Below the pieces are notes generated by a model, which did no database searches, was not told where the DNA came from, and saw only the letters and a program-made list of their open reading frames with translations. The position numbers and the translations under genes were made by a program. This document shows positions 56,309 through 64,000 of a DNA stretch of 64,000 nt, in pieces. Source of the DNA: CBDDCX01 sp965226925 (lineage in GTDB: Bacteria; Gemmatimonadota; Gemmatimonadetes; Longimicrobiales; Gaopeijiaceae). Location: the NCBI GenBank assembly GCA_965226925.1, contig CBDDEN010000011.1, positions 992,001-1,056,000 on the forward strand. The letters run 5' to 3'. The number at the start of each line of letters is the position of its first letter. Position 1 is the first letter of the stretch.

Positions 56309-57727
56309 TCAGAGCATCTCCACGCGCAGGGTGTTCATGCTACCCGAAGTGTGGAACGGATATCCGGACGTCACAACAACAGACTCCGCGCCGGTCCCGA
56401 TCCTGGCCGCGATAATGGCCTCCTTGCCGAAGTCGGTCAGGGCGTCGAGAGTGACCTCCTGGTCGGCCGCCAACAGGGGCCACACACCCCAGACCGCCGA
56501 CATCTGTCGGTAAACACGCGCGTCGGTGTACACACAGAAGATCGGCACGGGTGGCCGATAGCTCGATACGAGCCGGGCCGAACGACCGCTTCTGGTGATC
56601 ACGATCACGGCCGGAGCGCCGACCCGGCGCGCCGATTCGACCGTGGCCGCGGCGACGGCGTGCTCCCGATCCGTAGCGCCGCCCCTCCTTTGGGCAGCGA
56701 CGGCCATGTCGTAGACCGGCCCCTGATCGAGGACCCCACTGGACTCGATCTCCCGCGTGATTCGCACCATGGCATCCAACGATGCGAGAGGATGCCTCCC
56801 GACCGCCGTCTCGCCCGACAGCATGACCGCATCGGTCCCATCGAGAATGGCGTTCGCCACGTCGGATACCTCCGCCCTCGTCGGACGGGGGTTTTCGATC
56901 ATGGAATCGAGCATCTGAGTGGCCGTGATCACCGGACGCCCATAGGCGTTGGCGAGGCTGACGATGCGCTTCTGAGCCAACGGCACCTGCTCGAACGGCA
57001 ATTCGACCCCCAAGTCGCCCCGCGCGACCATAACGGCATCGGCCGCCGTCACGATAGCGTCGAGGGCGTCGAGCGCCCGAGCCATCTCGATCTTGGCCAC
57101 CACGAGGGCCTTGTTCCCAACCCGCTTCCTCAGGCCCCTGACGTCCGCACCCTTCCGCACGAAGGAGAGGCCCACGTATTCGACTCCCTGGCCGAGCGCG
57201 AACTCCAGGTCGACGAGGTCCTTGGGCGTCAGCGAGGGAGCCTGAAGGTCGACGCCCGGGAGATTGAGTCCCCTGTGGCTCCTCAGGAGCCCACCCGAGA
57301 CGACGTCGAATGTCGCTCTGTCACCCTCCGTTTCGACACACTCCATCTCCAAGAGACCGTCATCGAGGAGTATGCGATCGCCCGGCTTCAGATCCTCGGC
57401 CAGGTGGTCGTAAGTGGTGGGTATGTCGCCCGCCCCGGCCGTGTCTTCGGGCGCGATCGTGACGCGGTCACCCGACGCGAACTCCATCGGCGCGGACAAC
57501 TCCCCCACCCGGATCTTGGGTCCGGCCAAATCGGCAAGGATCGCCAAGGGGCGCCCAAGGTCTTCGGCCGCAGTGCGCAGGTGCCCGATGACCGCCGCAT
57601 GACCCTCGTGGTCGCCGTGGGACATGTTGAGGCGGGCCACGTTCATGCCGCCCTCGACCAAGGCGCTTATGCGTTCCGGGGTCGAGGTGGCCGGACCCAA
57701 GGTGCAGACGATCTTCGTGCGCAGCAT
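56309..57727 (-). CDS. pyk: Pyruvate kinase
   Basis: 472 aa. Start Met-Leu-Arg-Thr-Lys-Ile-Val-Cys-Thr-Leu-Gly-Pro-Ala; the frame is open upstream but not pyk-like. 'GMNVARLNMSHGDHEGH', catalytic Lys in 'ALVVAKIEMARAL', 'DAVMVARGDLGVELPFEQVPLAQKRI' and 'PVITATQMLDSMIENPRPTRAEVSDVANAILDGTDAVMLSGETA' are complete, and a C-terminal allosteric domain is present. Divergent from the RNase D gene across a 160-base spacer that holds only a short GACCCC/GGGGTC hairpin (57769-57785). Confidence 0.97.
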   Translation of the reverse strand: MLRTKIVCTLGPATSTPERISALVEGGMNVARLNMSHGDHEGHAAVIGHLRTAAEDLGRPLAILADLAGPKIRVGELSAPMEFASGDRVTIAPEDTAGAGDIPTTYDHLAEDLKPGDRILLDDGLLEMECVETEGDRATFDVVSGGLLRSHRGLNLPGVDLQAPSLTPKDLVDLEFALGQGVEYVGLSFVRKGADVRGLRKRVGNKALVVAKIEMARALDALDAIVTAADAVMVARGDLGVELPFEQVPLAQKRIVSLANAYGRPVITATQMLDSMIENPRPTRAEVSDVANAILDGTDAVMLSGETAVGRHPLASLDAMVRITREIESSGVLDQGPVYDMAVAAQRRGGATDREHAVAAATVESARRVGAPAVIVITRSGRSARLVSSYRPPVPIFCVYTDARVYRQMSAVWGVWPLLAADQEVTLDALTDFGKEAIIAARIGTGAESVVVTSGYPFHTSGSMNTLRVEML

Positions 57728-57887
57728 CCGTTTGGTACCGACGGTACAGGGGGAGTGAGGCGAATACGGACCCCTTCGAGGGGTCGGTTGAACCTCACGC
57801 GCGGCGTACCGTCCGGCAAGGCTCGTCCGCCACCTCGACTCGGACCCTCGCTTGCGCTCCGGGCTCGTCGGCCCGAAGCTGCTGGCA

Positions 57888-59054
57888 ATGACATTCGAAC
57901 TCATCACAGACGCTCGCGGGGTGGAGGAGTTGGCCAGCGCCCTGGCCGACGAAACCCGTCTGGCCATCGATCTCGAGGCGGCCGGCTTCCATCGCTACTC
58001 CGATCGCGTCTGTCTCATCCAGATGAGCGGCTCCGAGGGTACGTACCTGGTCGATACACTGGCGGTCGACCCCGCCCCTGCCCTGCGCGGACCTCTCGAG
58101 TCCCCGGACGTTCGCGTCATCCTTCACGGGGGTGACTACGACCTCCGACTTCTCGACCGGGATCTCGACCTGCACCCCGTCAACCTGTTCGACACCCAAA
58201 CGGCGGCCGCCCTTCTGGGAGAGCCCTCCTTGGGACTCGCGTCCCTCCTCGAGACCTACTTCGACGTGCGCCTCTCGAAGAAGTACCAGAGGGCCGATTG
58301 GGCCAAGCGACCCCTCTCCGAAGAAATGCTCTCGTACGCCGCCTCCGACACCCGGCATTTGCACGCCCTGGCCGACCTGCTCCGCGAGCGTCTCGATACG
58401 TTGGGACGCCTGCATTGGGCGGAGGAAGAGTCGACGCTCATGGAGTCGATCCGATGGAGTGAGAACGGTAAGCAGGACCCCGTCACGAGGGTGAAGAAGG
58501 CCCGCTACCTGGACCCGCGCGACGTGGCCTTGCTCCGGGAAGCCTGGCTCTGGCGCGACGAGATCGCACGAGAGAGGGACCGGGCGCCGTTCAGAATCGT
58601 GGGCGACACCGTACTCCTCGAACTCGTCGCGACGCGTCCACGTGGCATCTCCGACCTCGCCGGTCTGAGCGGGTTCTCGCCTCCACTCGCGGAGAGTTCG
58701 GGCCAGGCCCTACTCCACCGACTGGCGGGGGTGGACCGGCTCGAGGATGGGGCAGTGGGGGGTTACCCGCGGGACAGCCGGTCGGGACCGGGCCGAGCCT
58801 CGCCCGAGATCGAAGAGTTGACGGAGCGATTGAAGGTGGTCCGCAACCGGAGGTCCGACGAACTCGGCATCCCCCGCGGCACGCTGGTCTCCAACACGCT
58901 GCTCCTCGAGATCGCCCGCGCGGGACCCGACAAGGCCACGGAGCTGTTGGCGGTCGAGGGTGTGCGACGTTGGCAGGTCGAGGCCGTGGGTGAAGCGCTG
59001 ATGCAGGTCCTGAGTGGAGGCGCTCCCCCTACCCTGCCCACCGGCGGGCGCTGA
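57888..59054 (+). CDS. rnd: Ribonuclease D
   Basis: 388 aa 3'-5' exoribonuclease of the DEDD family, used in tRNA 3'-end maturation. Start at Met-Thr-Phe-Glu-Leu-Ile-Thr-Asp. Exo motifs: Asp28-x-Glu30 in 'LAIDLEAAG', 'ILHGGDYDLRLLDRDL', and Tyr-x-x-x-Asp in 'LSYAASDTRHLHALADLL'. Two HRDC-type helical domains follow (about 205-380). Ends 7 bases before a strong bidirectional terminator. One of three plus-strand genes. Confidence 0.94.
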   Translation: MTFELITDARGVEELASALADETRLAIDLEAAGFHRYSDRVCLIQMSGSEGTYLVDTLAVDPAPALRGPLESPDVRVILHGGDYDLRLLDRDLDLHPVNLFDTQTAAALLGEPSLGLASLLETYFDVRLSKKYQRADWAKRPLSEEMLSYAASDTRHLHALADLLRERLDTLGRLHWAEEESTLMESIRWSENGKQDPVTRVKKARYLDPRDVALLREAWLWRDEIARERDRAPFRIVGDTVLLELVATRPRGISDLAGLSGFSPPLAESSGQALLHRLAGVDRLEDGAVGGYPRDSRSGPGRASPEIEELTERLKVVRNRRSDELGIPRGTLVSNTLLLEIARAGPDKATELLAVEGVRRWQVEAVGEALMQVLSGGAPPTLPTGGR

Positions 59055-59061
59055 CGAAGAA

Positions 59062-59093
59062 AAAGCCCGCCCGAATCGCTTCGGGCGGGCTTT
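59062..59093. terminator. Bidirectional intrinsic terminator between rnd and the DksA-like gene
   Basis: Perfect 14-bp stem AAAGCCCGCCCGAA/TTCGGGCGGGCTTT with a TCGC loop. It has A on the left and T on the right, so it can end both the plus-strand rnd and the minus-strand zinc-finger gene (stop at 59116). Confidence 0.9.
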
Positions 59094-59115
59094 CGAATCT
59101 CGGAAGCGGTTTGGT

Positions 59116-59496
59116 TCAGGCCGCCTCTTCCTCCTTGAGCTTGCACTCGATGCAGTACCGCGCGTGAGGCAGGGCGTCCAACCGCTCGAACCCCACTTCG
59201 ACCCCACACGTGTGACACAGCCCGAAGGTCTTCGGATCGCTGTAGAGCCGCCGCAGAGCCTCTTCCAGCCTGTAGATGTAGCGGCCTTCCTTGGTCGCGA
59301 AGAGGGCGGCCTTCTCGCGCTCCATGGCCTCCGTGCCCTGATCGGCCATGTGATCCGTATAGGCCGAGAAATCAGAATCCATCGACTCCCGGTCCAATTT
59401 TGCCATGCTGTCGAAGAGTCCCAGGGCCTTGAGCGCCTTCGCGCGCTCGTCCATGAGTCTCTTCTCGATGTGCTTGAGCTGTGTCTTGGTGAGCAT
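59116..59496 (-). CDS. TraR/DksA-type zinc finger protein
   Basis: 126 aa. N-terminal coiled-coil part (about 5-85) and a C4 zinc finger with Cys94, Cys97, Cys115 and Cys118 in 'GLCHTCGVEVGFERLDALPHARYCIECK'. Family members bind RNA polymerase through the secondary channel, often with ppGpp. The coiled-coil tip lacks an obvious Asp-x-x-Asp-x-Ala of classical DksA, so it may be a paralogue such as a CarD/DksA-like regulator. Confidence 0.88.
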   Translation of the reverse strand: MLTKTQLKHIEKRLMDERAKALKALGLFDSMAKLDRESMDSDFSAYTDHMADQGTEAMEREKAALFATKEGRYIYRLEEALRRLYSDPKTFGLCHTCGVEVGFERLDALPHARYCIECKLKEEEAA

Positions 59497-59584
59497 TCGA
59501 TCTGCCTTGTTCAGGGACGGCTAGCCGCCCGAATCGGCTCCGAGAGACGGAAATTAATCGATTCGGGAATGGTCGTCTACGTCC

Positions 59585-60580
59585 TCACCAGCGAACGAGC
59601 GCGCTCGCCCAGGTCAGGCCCGATCCGAACGCCGTCAGGGCGAGCAGGTCACCGGGCTTCAGTAAACCCTGGTCCACCGCCTCGGCAAGTGCGATGGGAA
59701 TGGTCGCCGCGGTGGTGTTGCCGTAGCGATCGATGTTGTTGTAGACACGGTCCTCCGGAAGACCGAGCCGACGTCTCACCATATCCGAAATGCGGAGGTT
59801 GGCCTGGTGAGGTATCAGCAGATCGATGTCCTCGGTAGTGAGCCCGTTGGCCTCGAGCGCTTCTCCCACCACCTCGGGCATGCGGGTGACGGCGTGCTTG
59901 AATACCTCCTTGCCCACCATGGTCGGATAGTGTCGTCCCTGCTCGAGATCGTCTGATGTGATCCGCGGATGTCGCGCGCTGGACGCCGCGTCGCACCAGA
60001 GGATCTCCGCGTGGCGACCGTCGGCATGAAGGTGAGTGGAGAGCACACCTCGGTCCTCGTCCTCCGTGGCGCCGAGAACGGCGGCTCCGGCGCCGTCACC
60101 GAATAGAACCGCCATGTCCCGCCCGCGAGTCGTCACGTCGAGCCCCGTGGACTGGATCTCGACGCCGACGAGCAGAATCGTCCGGTACTGCCCGCTCTTG
60201 ATCCATGCATCGGCCACGGACAGGCCATACAGGAACCCGGTGCACTGGGTGCGGATGTCCAGGGCGGGAACGCCCTCGAGGCCGAGTTCCCGCTGTAGGA
60301 ACACGCCCGTACCGGGGAAGAAGTGGTCAGGACTGAGCGTCGCCAGAATGATGGCGTCGACCTCGTCGGCCTCCATTTCGGCCTGCTGCAACGCATGCGT
60401 GCTGGCACTCAGAGCCATTGCCGCGCCCGTGTCATCCCCCGAGACCCAGCGCCGTTCCCTGATCCCGGTGCGCTCCACGATCCACTCGTCGGACGTGTCC
60501 ATTCGCTCCGACAACTCTCGGTTGGTGACCACGCGCTCAGGCACGTAGAACCCGGTTCCAAGAAACGCTGTCCTGGGCAA
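59585..60580 (-). CDS. fabH: Beta-ketoacyl-ACP synthase III
   Basis: 331 aa from a TTG at 60580, preceded by AAGGAGG about 6 bases upstream and matching the family length. It starts fatty-acid synthesis by joining acyl-CoA to malonyl-ACP. Catalytic Cys113 in 'DIRTQCTGFLYGL', His in 'LLIPHQANLRI' and Asn in 'NNIDRYGNTTAATIP' are present. 'GIRERRW' and 'ERVVTNRELSERMDTSDEWIVERTGI' are typical. Standalone here: the other fab genes are not adjacent. Confidence 0.95.
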   Translation of the reverse strand: MPRTAFLGTGFYVPERVVTNRELSERMDTSDEWIVERTGIRERRWVSGDDTGAAMALSASTHALQQAEMEADEVDAIILATLSPDHFFPGTGVFLQRELGLEGVPALDIRTQCTGFLYGLSVADAWIKSGQYRTILLVGVEIQSTGLDVTTRGRDMAVLFGDGAGAAVLGATEDEDRGVLSTHLHADGRHAEILWCDAASSARHPRITSDDLEQGRHYPTMVGKEVFKHAVTRMPEVVGEALEANGLTTEDIDLLIPHQANLRISDMVRRRLGLPEDRVYNNIDRYGNTTAATIPIALAEAVDQGLLKPGDLLALTAFGSGLTWASALVRW

Positions 60581-60731
60581 AACACCCTCCTTGTTCAATT
60601 CGGCTCCCACCGGTCGAGCTCCACCGCGGGACACGACGAAGCCGGATCCCTCGCCGTCTCCGTGGGTAGTCGTGGTCTCGTCACGATCAGGGGCGCCGAA
60701 TTCCGTGTCAATCGGGGAGACCGAAGTCACC

Positions 60732-61010
60732 GTGGAAACCATAGAGTGCCGACGCTGCGGGCCCGACAAGCCGAAGCTGGCCAGGACACCGTTTCGTACC
60801 GACCTGGGGGAGCGCATCCAGGAGCAGATCTGCGCCGACTGCTGGGCTGAATGGCTGCAGCACCAGACGCTGCTCATCAACCACTACGGGCTGGATCCTC
60901 GCGATGCGAAAGCCAAGGAATTCCTCTACGCCCAGATAGAAAAGGTGCTCCTGGGCGAAGGGGCCGGGGAGGAGATCGACACGAGCAAGCAGGGCGAGAT
61001 CGCGTGGTGA
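60732..61010 (+). CDS. YggX-type Fe(II)-trafficking protein
   Basis: 92 aa from a GTG at 60732 (Met-Glu-Thr-Ile-Glu-Cys-Arg-Arg-Cys-Gly). 'PFRTDLGERIQEQICADCWAEWLQHQTLLINHYGLDPRDAKAKEFLYAQIEKVLLGEG' is the conserved body of the oxidative-damage-protection family. The start site is uncertain because the Shine-Dalgarno is not close. Divergent from fabH and 55 bases from the convergent glycosyltransferase. Confidence 0.9.
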   Translation: METIECRRCGPDKPKLARTPFRTDLGERIQEQICADCWAEWLQHQTLLINHYGLDPRDAKAKEFLYAQIEKVLLGEGAGEEIDTSKQGEIAW

Positions 61011-61065
61011 ACAGCCCGGGGGGCCTGGCGCGCGCGTAGAGCGAGTCTCCCACTGGACTTGGTCC

Positions 61066-62745
61066 TCAGGAGCCTCTGAGCACTTGAGACCGGCAGGCTT
61101 CGTCCCAGTCCAGCCGCACCAACATGCCCCCTCCCCAGGAGGCCAGGAGTTCGACGGATCCGGGGCAGCGGGCGTCCAGTTCGTCGAGCGCGTCTTTGTG
61201 GATCCGTCCGGCGTTTTCGAGCACTACGTATTCGATTCCCGCGGCGTCCCAGACCTCGAATTGCTCCCGGTTCGTGCCCCAGACGGGTCCCTCGCCCACC
61301 GGGTGAAACCTCGCGCTGGGCGCGACGGTGCGCCCGGTGTGTAGAGCCAGTCCCGCCCACAGCTCCGGAGCGCCTACTACGCCGTCCTCGGGGACACGGC
61401 CCTCCAACGCCAGCACCGCCCGGGCAAGCATGCGCGAGCGCTGGTTGTAGGCTTCGAGGTGCCGATCCTGCGTAAGGTGCAGAAGGCTCGCCCCGCCGAG
61501 CCAGGCGATCCAACAGAGACCCACGATACCCAAGGCAGTCGTGCGAGCGCCCAGGGCCCCGGCTGCGGCCGTCGACCGTGCCCGGCTGCCGCCTCCCTCG
61601 TGATCGGTGTGGGACCTACCCCAACGGCGTAGCGATCCGAGCATCTCCGCGAGCTCTCGTCGGAATCCGCAGATCAGGATCAGGCCCAGAAGCGGCGCCA
61701 CCGGCATGATCAGTCGGCGCTCCTGATAGGGCCACATCCAAAGGAGAACGACCATGAGGCCCGCCGTCAGAACCGGAGTCCACGACTCTCGCGACAGGCG
61801 GTAGAGGCCGATTCCCCCGATTCCCGCGACCCCGACGGCCAAGATCACGCCCCAGCGGCCGCCGGCACCCGGAAAGAGGACCGCCGCGAAGCGTCCCGCC
61901 AGCGCCGCCGCGCTCGAGGCCATCACCCCCAGCGAACCCGCGCCTTGGGCCCCGACTTGCCGGGTCAGCCAACCTCCATACGGACCAAGCGTGTCACGAA
62001 GCGGAGCCGGAATCGCCGTCGCCGCACGGGTCGACCAGACGATCCAGGGGGTTGCCACCAAGGCCGCACCGAGACCCGTCCAGACGGCCCAGCGGAACTG
62101 GCGGCGGAGGACGAGCGCCACAGGCACCGCCGCCCCCAGGACCACGCCCATCGTCCGCACGTGATAAACGGCGGCGAACGCCAGGAGAAAGACCGCCAGA
62201 GTCGGTCCCGAGGGTCTTCGTTCCAGACGGGATCCGGCCCAGAGTGCCAGCACGAGCACGAGCAGAAAGAGCGGCTCCGAAAGGGGCACCAGAGACAGAC
62301 GCCAGACGTCGGGCATGAGCCATAGGAAGGCAGCCGTCGCCGCGGAACTACGCCACGAAAAGTCGAGGGAGTGAAGGTAGGACACGAACACGCCGCCGCC
62401 CACGACCACGAAGAGGAAGTTCACCAGCGCGGCGAGCGATCCTTGGGCCACCATCGACGGCGCGACCTTCCAAAGGCCGGCGAGAAGCAGGGGATAGAGC
62501 GGAGGGAACTTGGCGCCGGGTGGCGAACCGGCGACCTGTGAATAACGTAGCCCCTCGCCCTCGGCGAGCGACCGGCCCAGAAGGACATAAGCTCCGTCAT
62601 CGTTCCAGACTCCCGGCGGCACGACCTCCCACGCCGCCACCGCCACCACGGCGAGGGCGCCGGCCGTGAGCGTCGCCACGGAAAAGCCGGATACCCCCCC
62701 TTTCAGGGCGGCACCGGGCTCTTCAGGGGGACCCGAAGTGGACAT
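61066..62745 (-). CDS. GT-C fold membrane glycosyltransferase (PMT/ArnT-like)
   Basis: 559 aa with about 10-12 membrane helices. The first loop has the acidic 'WNDDGAYVLLGRSLAEGEGLRYS' typical of GT-C enzymes that use polyprenyl-phosphate sugars (catalytic Asp pair). Helical region continues to about residue 420, then a soluble C-terminal part with 'DAAGIEYVVLENAGRIHKDALDELDARCPG'. Likely transfers sugars at the outer face of the inner membrane. Substrate unknown. 14 bases before ornithine aminotransferase stop, no shared function evident. Confidence 0.8.
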   Translation of the reverse strand: MSTSGPPEEPGAALKGGVSGFSVATLTAGALAVVAVAAWEVVPPGVWNDDGAYVLLGRSLAEGEGLRYSQVAGSPPGAKFPPLYPLLLAGLWKVAPSMVAQGSLAALVNFLFVVVGGGVFVSYLHSLDFSWRSSAATAAFLWLMPDVWRLSLVPLSEPLFLLVLVLALWAGSRLERRPSGPTLAVFLLAFAAVYHVRTMGVVLGAAVPVALVLRRQFRWAVWTGLGAALVATPWIVWSTRAATAIPAPLRDTLGPYGGWLTRQVGAQGAGSLGVMASSAAALAGRFAAVLFPGAGGRWGVILAVGVAGIGGIGLYRLSRESWTPVLTAGLMVVLLWMWPYQERRLIMPVAPLLGLILICGFRRELAEMLGSLRRWGRSHTDHEGGGSRARSTAAAGALGARTTALGIVGLCWIAWLGGASLLHLTQDRHLEAYNQRSRMLARAVLALEGRVPEDGVVGAPELWAGLALHTGRTVAPSARFHPVGEGPVWGTNREQFEVWDAAGIEYVVLENAGRIHKDALDELDARCPGSVELLASWGGGMLVRLDWDEACRSQVLRGS

Positions 62746-62759
62746 GTACCTCCGAGGAC

Positions 62760-63977
62760 TCAGTCCGTTAGGACCGCCCTGATGTCCACCAGGGCCTCTT
62801 CAAGGGTGGACTTCTCGATGATGAGCGGCGGCGCGAAGCGGATCACTTGGTGGTGCGTCTCCTTGGCCAGGATTCCCTTGGCCTGCAACGCCTCGCAGTA
62901 TGGCCGGGCCGTTCCCGACGACTCCTTGATCACCACGCCGATCATGAGGCCGCGGCCTCTCACTTCTTCGACGTGCGGCGAGCCGATGGCACGGAGCTCA
63001 TCCATGAACCAGCTGCCCAACTCATCCGAGCGGTGCGACAGATCCTCTTCGAGGATCACGCGGAGCGAAGCCCGGCCCACCGCGGCTCCGAGTGGGTTGC
63101 CTCCGAAGGTGGAGCCGTGGTCACCGGGCCGATACACGTCCATGAACTCGGAGTCGGCGATGGCCGCCGACACAGGGTACACGCCGCCACCGAGCGCCTT
63201 GCCGACGATCAGCACGTCGGGCCGCACACCCTCCCAGTCGCAGCAGAACAGCCGACCCGTGCGGCCGAGTCCCGTCTGGATCTCGTCCGCCACGTAGGCG
63301 ACACCGCGCTCACGGCAGATCTCCGCGGTGCGGCTCAGGTATCCGTCAGCAGGCACGACCACTCCGCCTTCGCCCTGGAGGGGTTCCACCAGGAAGCCGA
63401 CCGTGTTGTCGGTGACGGCGGCCTCGAAGGCATCGACGTCTCCGTAAGGCACCGTCACGAACCCGGGAGTGAAGGGCCCGAAGCCCTCCTTGTACTGCTC
63501 CTCGGAAGAGAACCCCACGATGGTCGTGGTCCGTCCGTGGAAGTTGTTCTCGCAGACGATGATCTCGGCCTGCCCCTCGGGCACGCCCTTCACCTTGTAT
63601 CCCCATTTCCGCACGGTCTTGATCGCGGTCTCGACGGCCTCGGCTCCCGTGTTCATCGGAAGCGCCTTCTCGAAACCGGTGGCCTCACAGAGCTCACGAA
63701 GGAACGGGCCCATCTGATCGTTGTGGAAGGCCCGCGACGTTAGGGTCAGCCTGGCCATCTGCTCTTGGGCGGCTCGGATGATTTCCGGGTGGCGGTGTCC
63801 CTGATTCAGAGCCGAGTAGGCCGCGAGCATGTCGAGGTATCGGTTGCCGTCGACGTCCCAAACCCAAACACCTTCTCCTCGCTCTAGAACGACCGGGAGC
63901 GGCTTGTAGTTGTGGGCGCTGAACTGGTCGGCCTCACTGAGGTACAAGTCGGTTTTTGCAGCACTGGCCTGGATCAT
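62760..63977 (-). CDS. rocD: Ornithine--oxo-acid aminotransferase
   Basis: 405 aa class III PLP aminotransferase converting ornithine and 2-oxoglutarate to glutamate semialdehyde. 'YKPLPVVLERGEGVWVWDVDGNRYLDMLAAYSALNQGHRHP' is specific for the family. Asp231 in 'YVADEIQTGLGRTG' pairs with the PLP ring, Lys260 in 'LIVGKALGGGVYPV' is the Schiff base. 'ENNFHGRTTTIVGFS' is typical. Start at 63977; the last 23 bases of the window hold nothing further. Confidence 0.95.
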   Translation of the reverse strand: MIQASAAKTDLYLSEADQFSAHNYKPLPVVLERGEGVWVWDVDGNRYLDMLAAYSALNQGHRHPEIIRAAQEQMARLTLTSRAFHNDQMGPFLRELCEATGFEKALPMNTGAEAVETAIKTVRKWGYKVKGVPEGQAEIIVCENNFHGRTTTIVGFSSEEQYKEGFGPFTPGFVTVPYGDVDAFEAAVTDNTVGFLVEPLQGEGGVVVPADGYLSRTAEICRERGVAYVADEIQTGLGRTGRLFCCDWEGVRPDVLIVGKALGGGVYPVSAAIADSEFMDVYRPGDHGSTFGGNPLGAAVGRASLRVILEEDLSHRSDELGSWFMDELRAIGSPHVEEVRGRGLMIGVVIKESSGTARPYCEALQAKGILAKETHHQVIRFAPPLIIEKSTLEEALVDIRAVLTD

Positions 63978-64000
63978 GGAACCCTCACCTGACGTCTTTC

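Noticed and set aside
55958..58135. A 725-codon plus-strand open frame opposite pyk and the MBL hydrolase
   Set aside because: Both minus-strand genes have complete catalytic motifs, so this frame is a shadow.

Overview
The window is a GC-rich bacterial chromosome segment that is almost entirely coding. Nearly all genes lie on the minus strand, so transcription runs from high to low coordinates. The likely source is a member of Gemmatimonadota or a close relative. I infer this from the gene order, the small lipoproteins with a 'G-x-Y-x-L-x-x-V-N-G-x-x-L-P' opening, and the overall protein style. No 16S gene is present, so the assignment is tentative.

The left 38 kb is one continuous minus-strand information-processing array. 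Read in the direction of transcription it holds: a promoter; tRNA-Tyr, tRNA-Gly and tRNA-Thr; tuf (copy 2); rpmG-secE-nusG; rplK-rplA-rplJ-rplL; rpoB-rpoC; a five-gene accessory cassette; its own promoter and attenuator-like leader; rpsL-rpsG-fusA-tuf (copy 1); the S10 and spc gene sets; secY-adk-map; rpmJ; and rpsM-rpsK-rpsD-rpoA-rplQ. infA is absent from its usual place between map and rpmJ. Several ribosomal proteins (L4, L15, S11, S17, L29) carry unusual low-complexity tails.

The most interesting region is the cassette at 20889-24611, placed exactly between rpoC and rpsL. It encodes a PF14907-like nucleotidyltransferase, an HprK-related kinase, a PqqD-like peptide-recognition protein (RRE), a methyltransferase with eukaryote-like PRMT architecture, and a small Tat-like peptide with a Gly/Met-rich or Gly/His-rich tail. 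Three of the four enzyme junctions are tight or overlapping. It resembles the kinase/PqqD pairing called the HPr-rel-A system and some lasso-peptide accessory genes, but there is no lasso cyclase or protease. I propose it as a RiPP-like peptide-modification system whose PRMT-like enzyme and position are unusual.

The right part (38.6-64 kb) is mixed housekeeping and metabolism: M3 oligopeptidase, a DUF3179 lipoprotein, penicillin acylase family hydrolase, tRNA-Thr(TGT), CheY-like regulator, cysS, pyrF-pyrD, a frameshifted TPR lipoprotein, N-acetylmuramoyl-L-alanine amidase, smpB, a BrkB/YihY membrane protein, YtxH protein, pgi, an MBL hydrolase, pyk, RNase D, a DksA/TraR-type zinc finger protein, fabH, a YggX-type protein, a GT-C glycosyltransferase and ornithine aminotransferase.

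Intergenic regions hold several large palindromes. Two of them (24711-24788 and 36761-36852) share a related centre and look like copies of one repeat family. Two genes (the small peptide and the TPR lipoprotein) appear frameshifted at G runs, so single-base assembly errors must be considered. No CRISPR array, insertion sequence, prophage or rRNA gene was seen.
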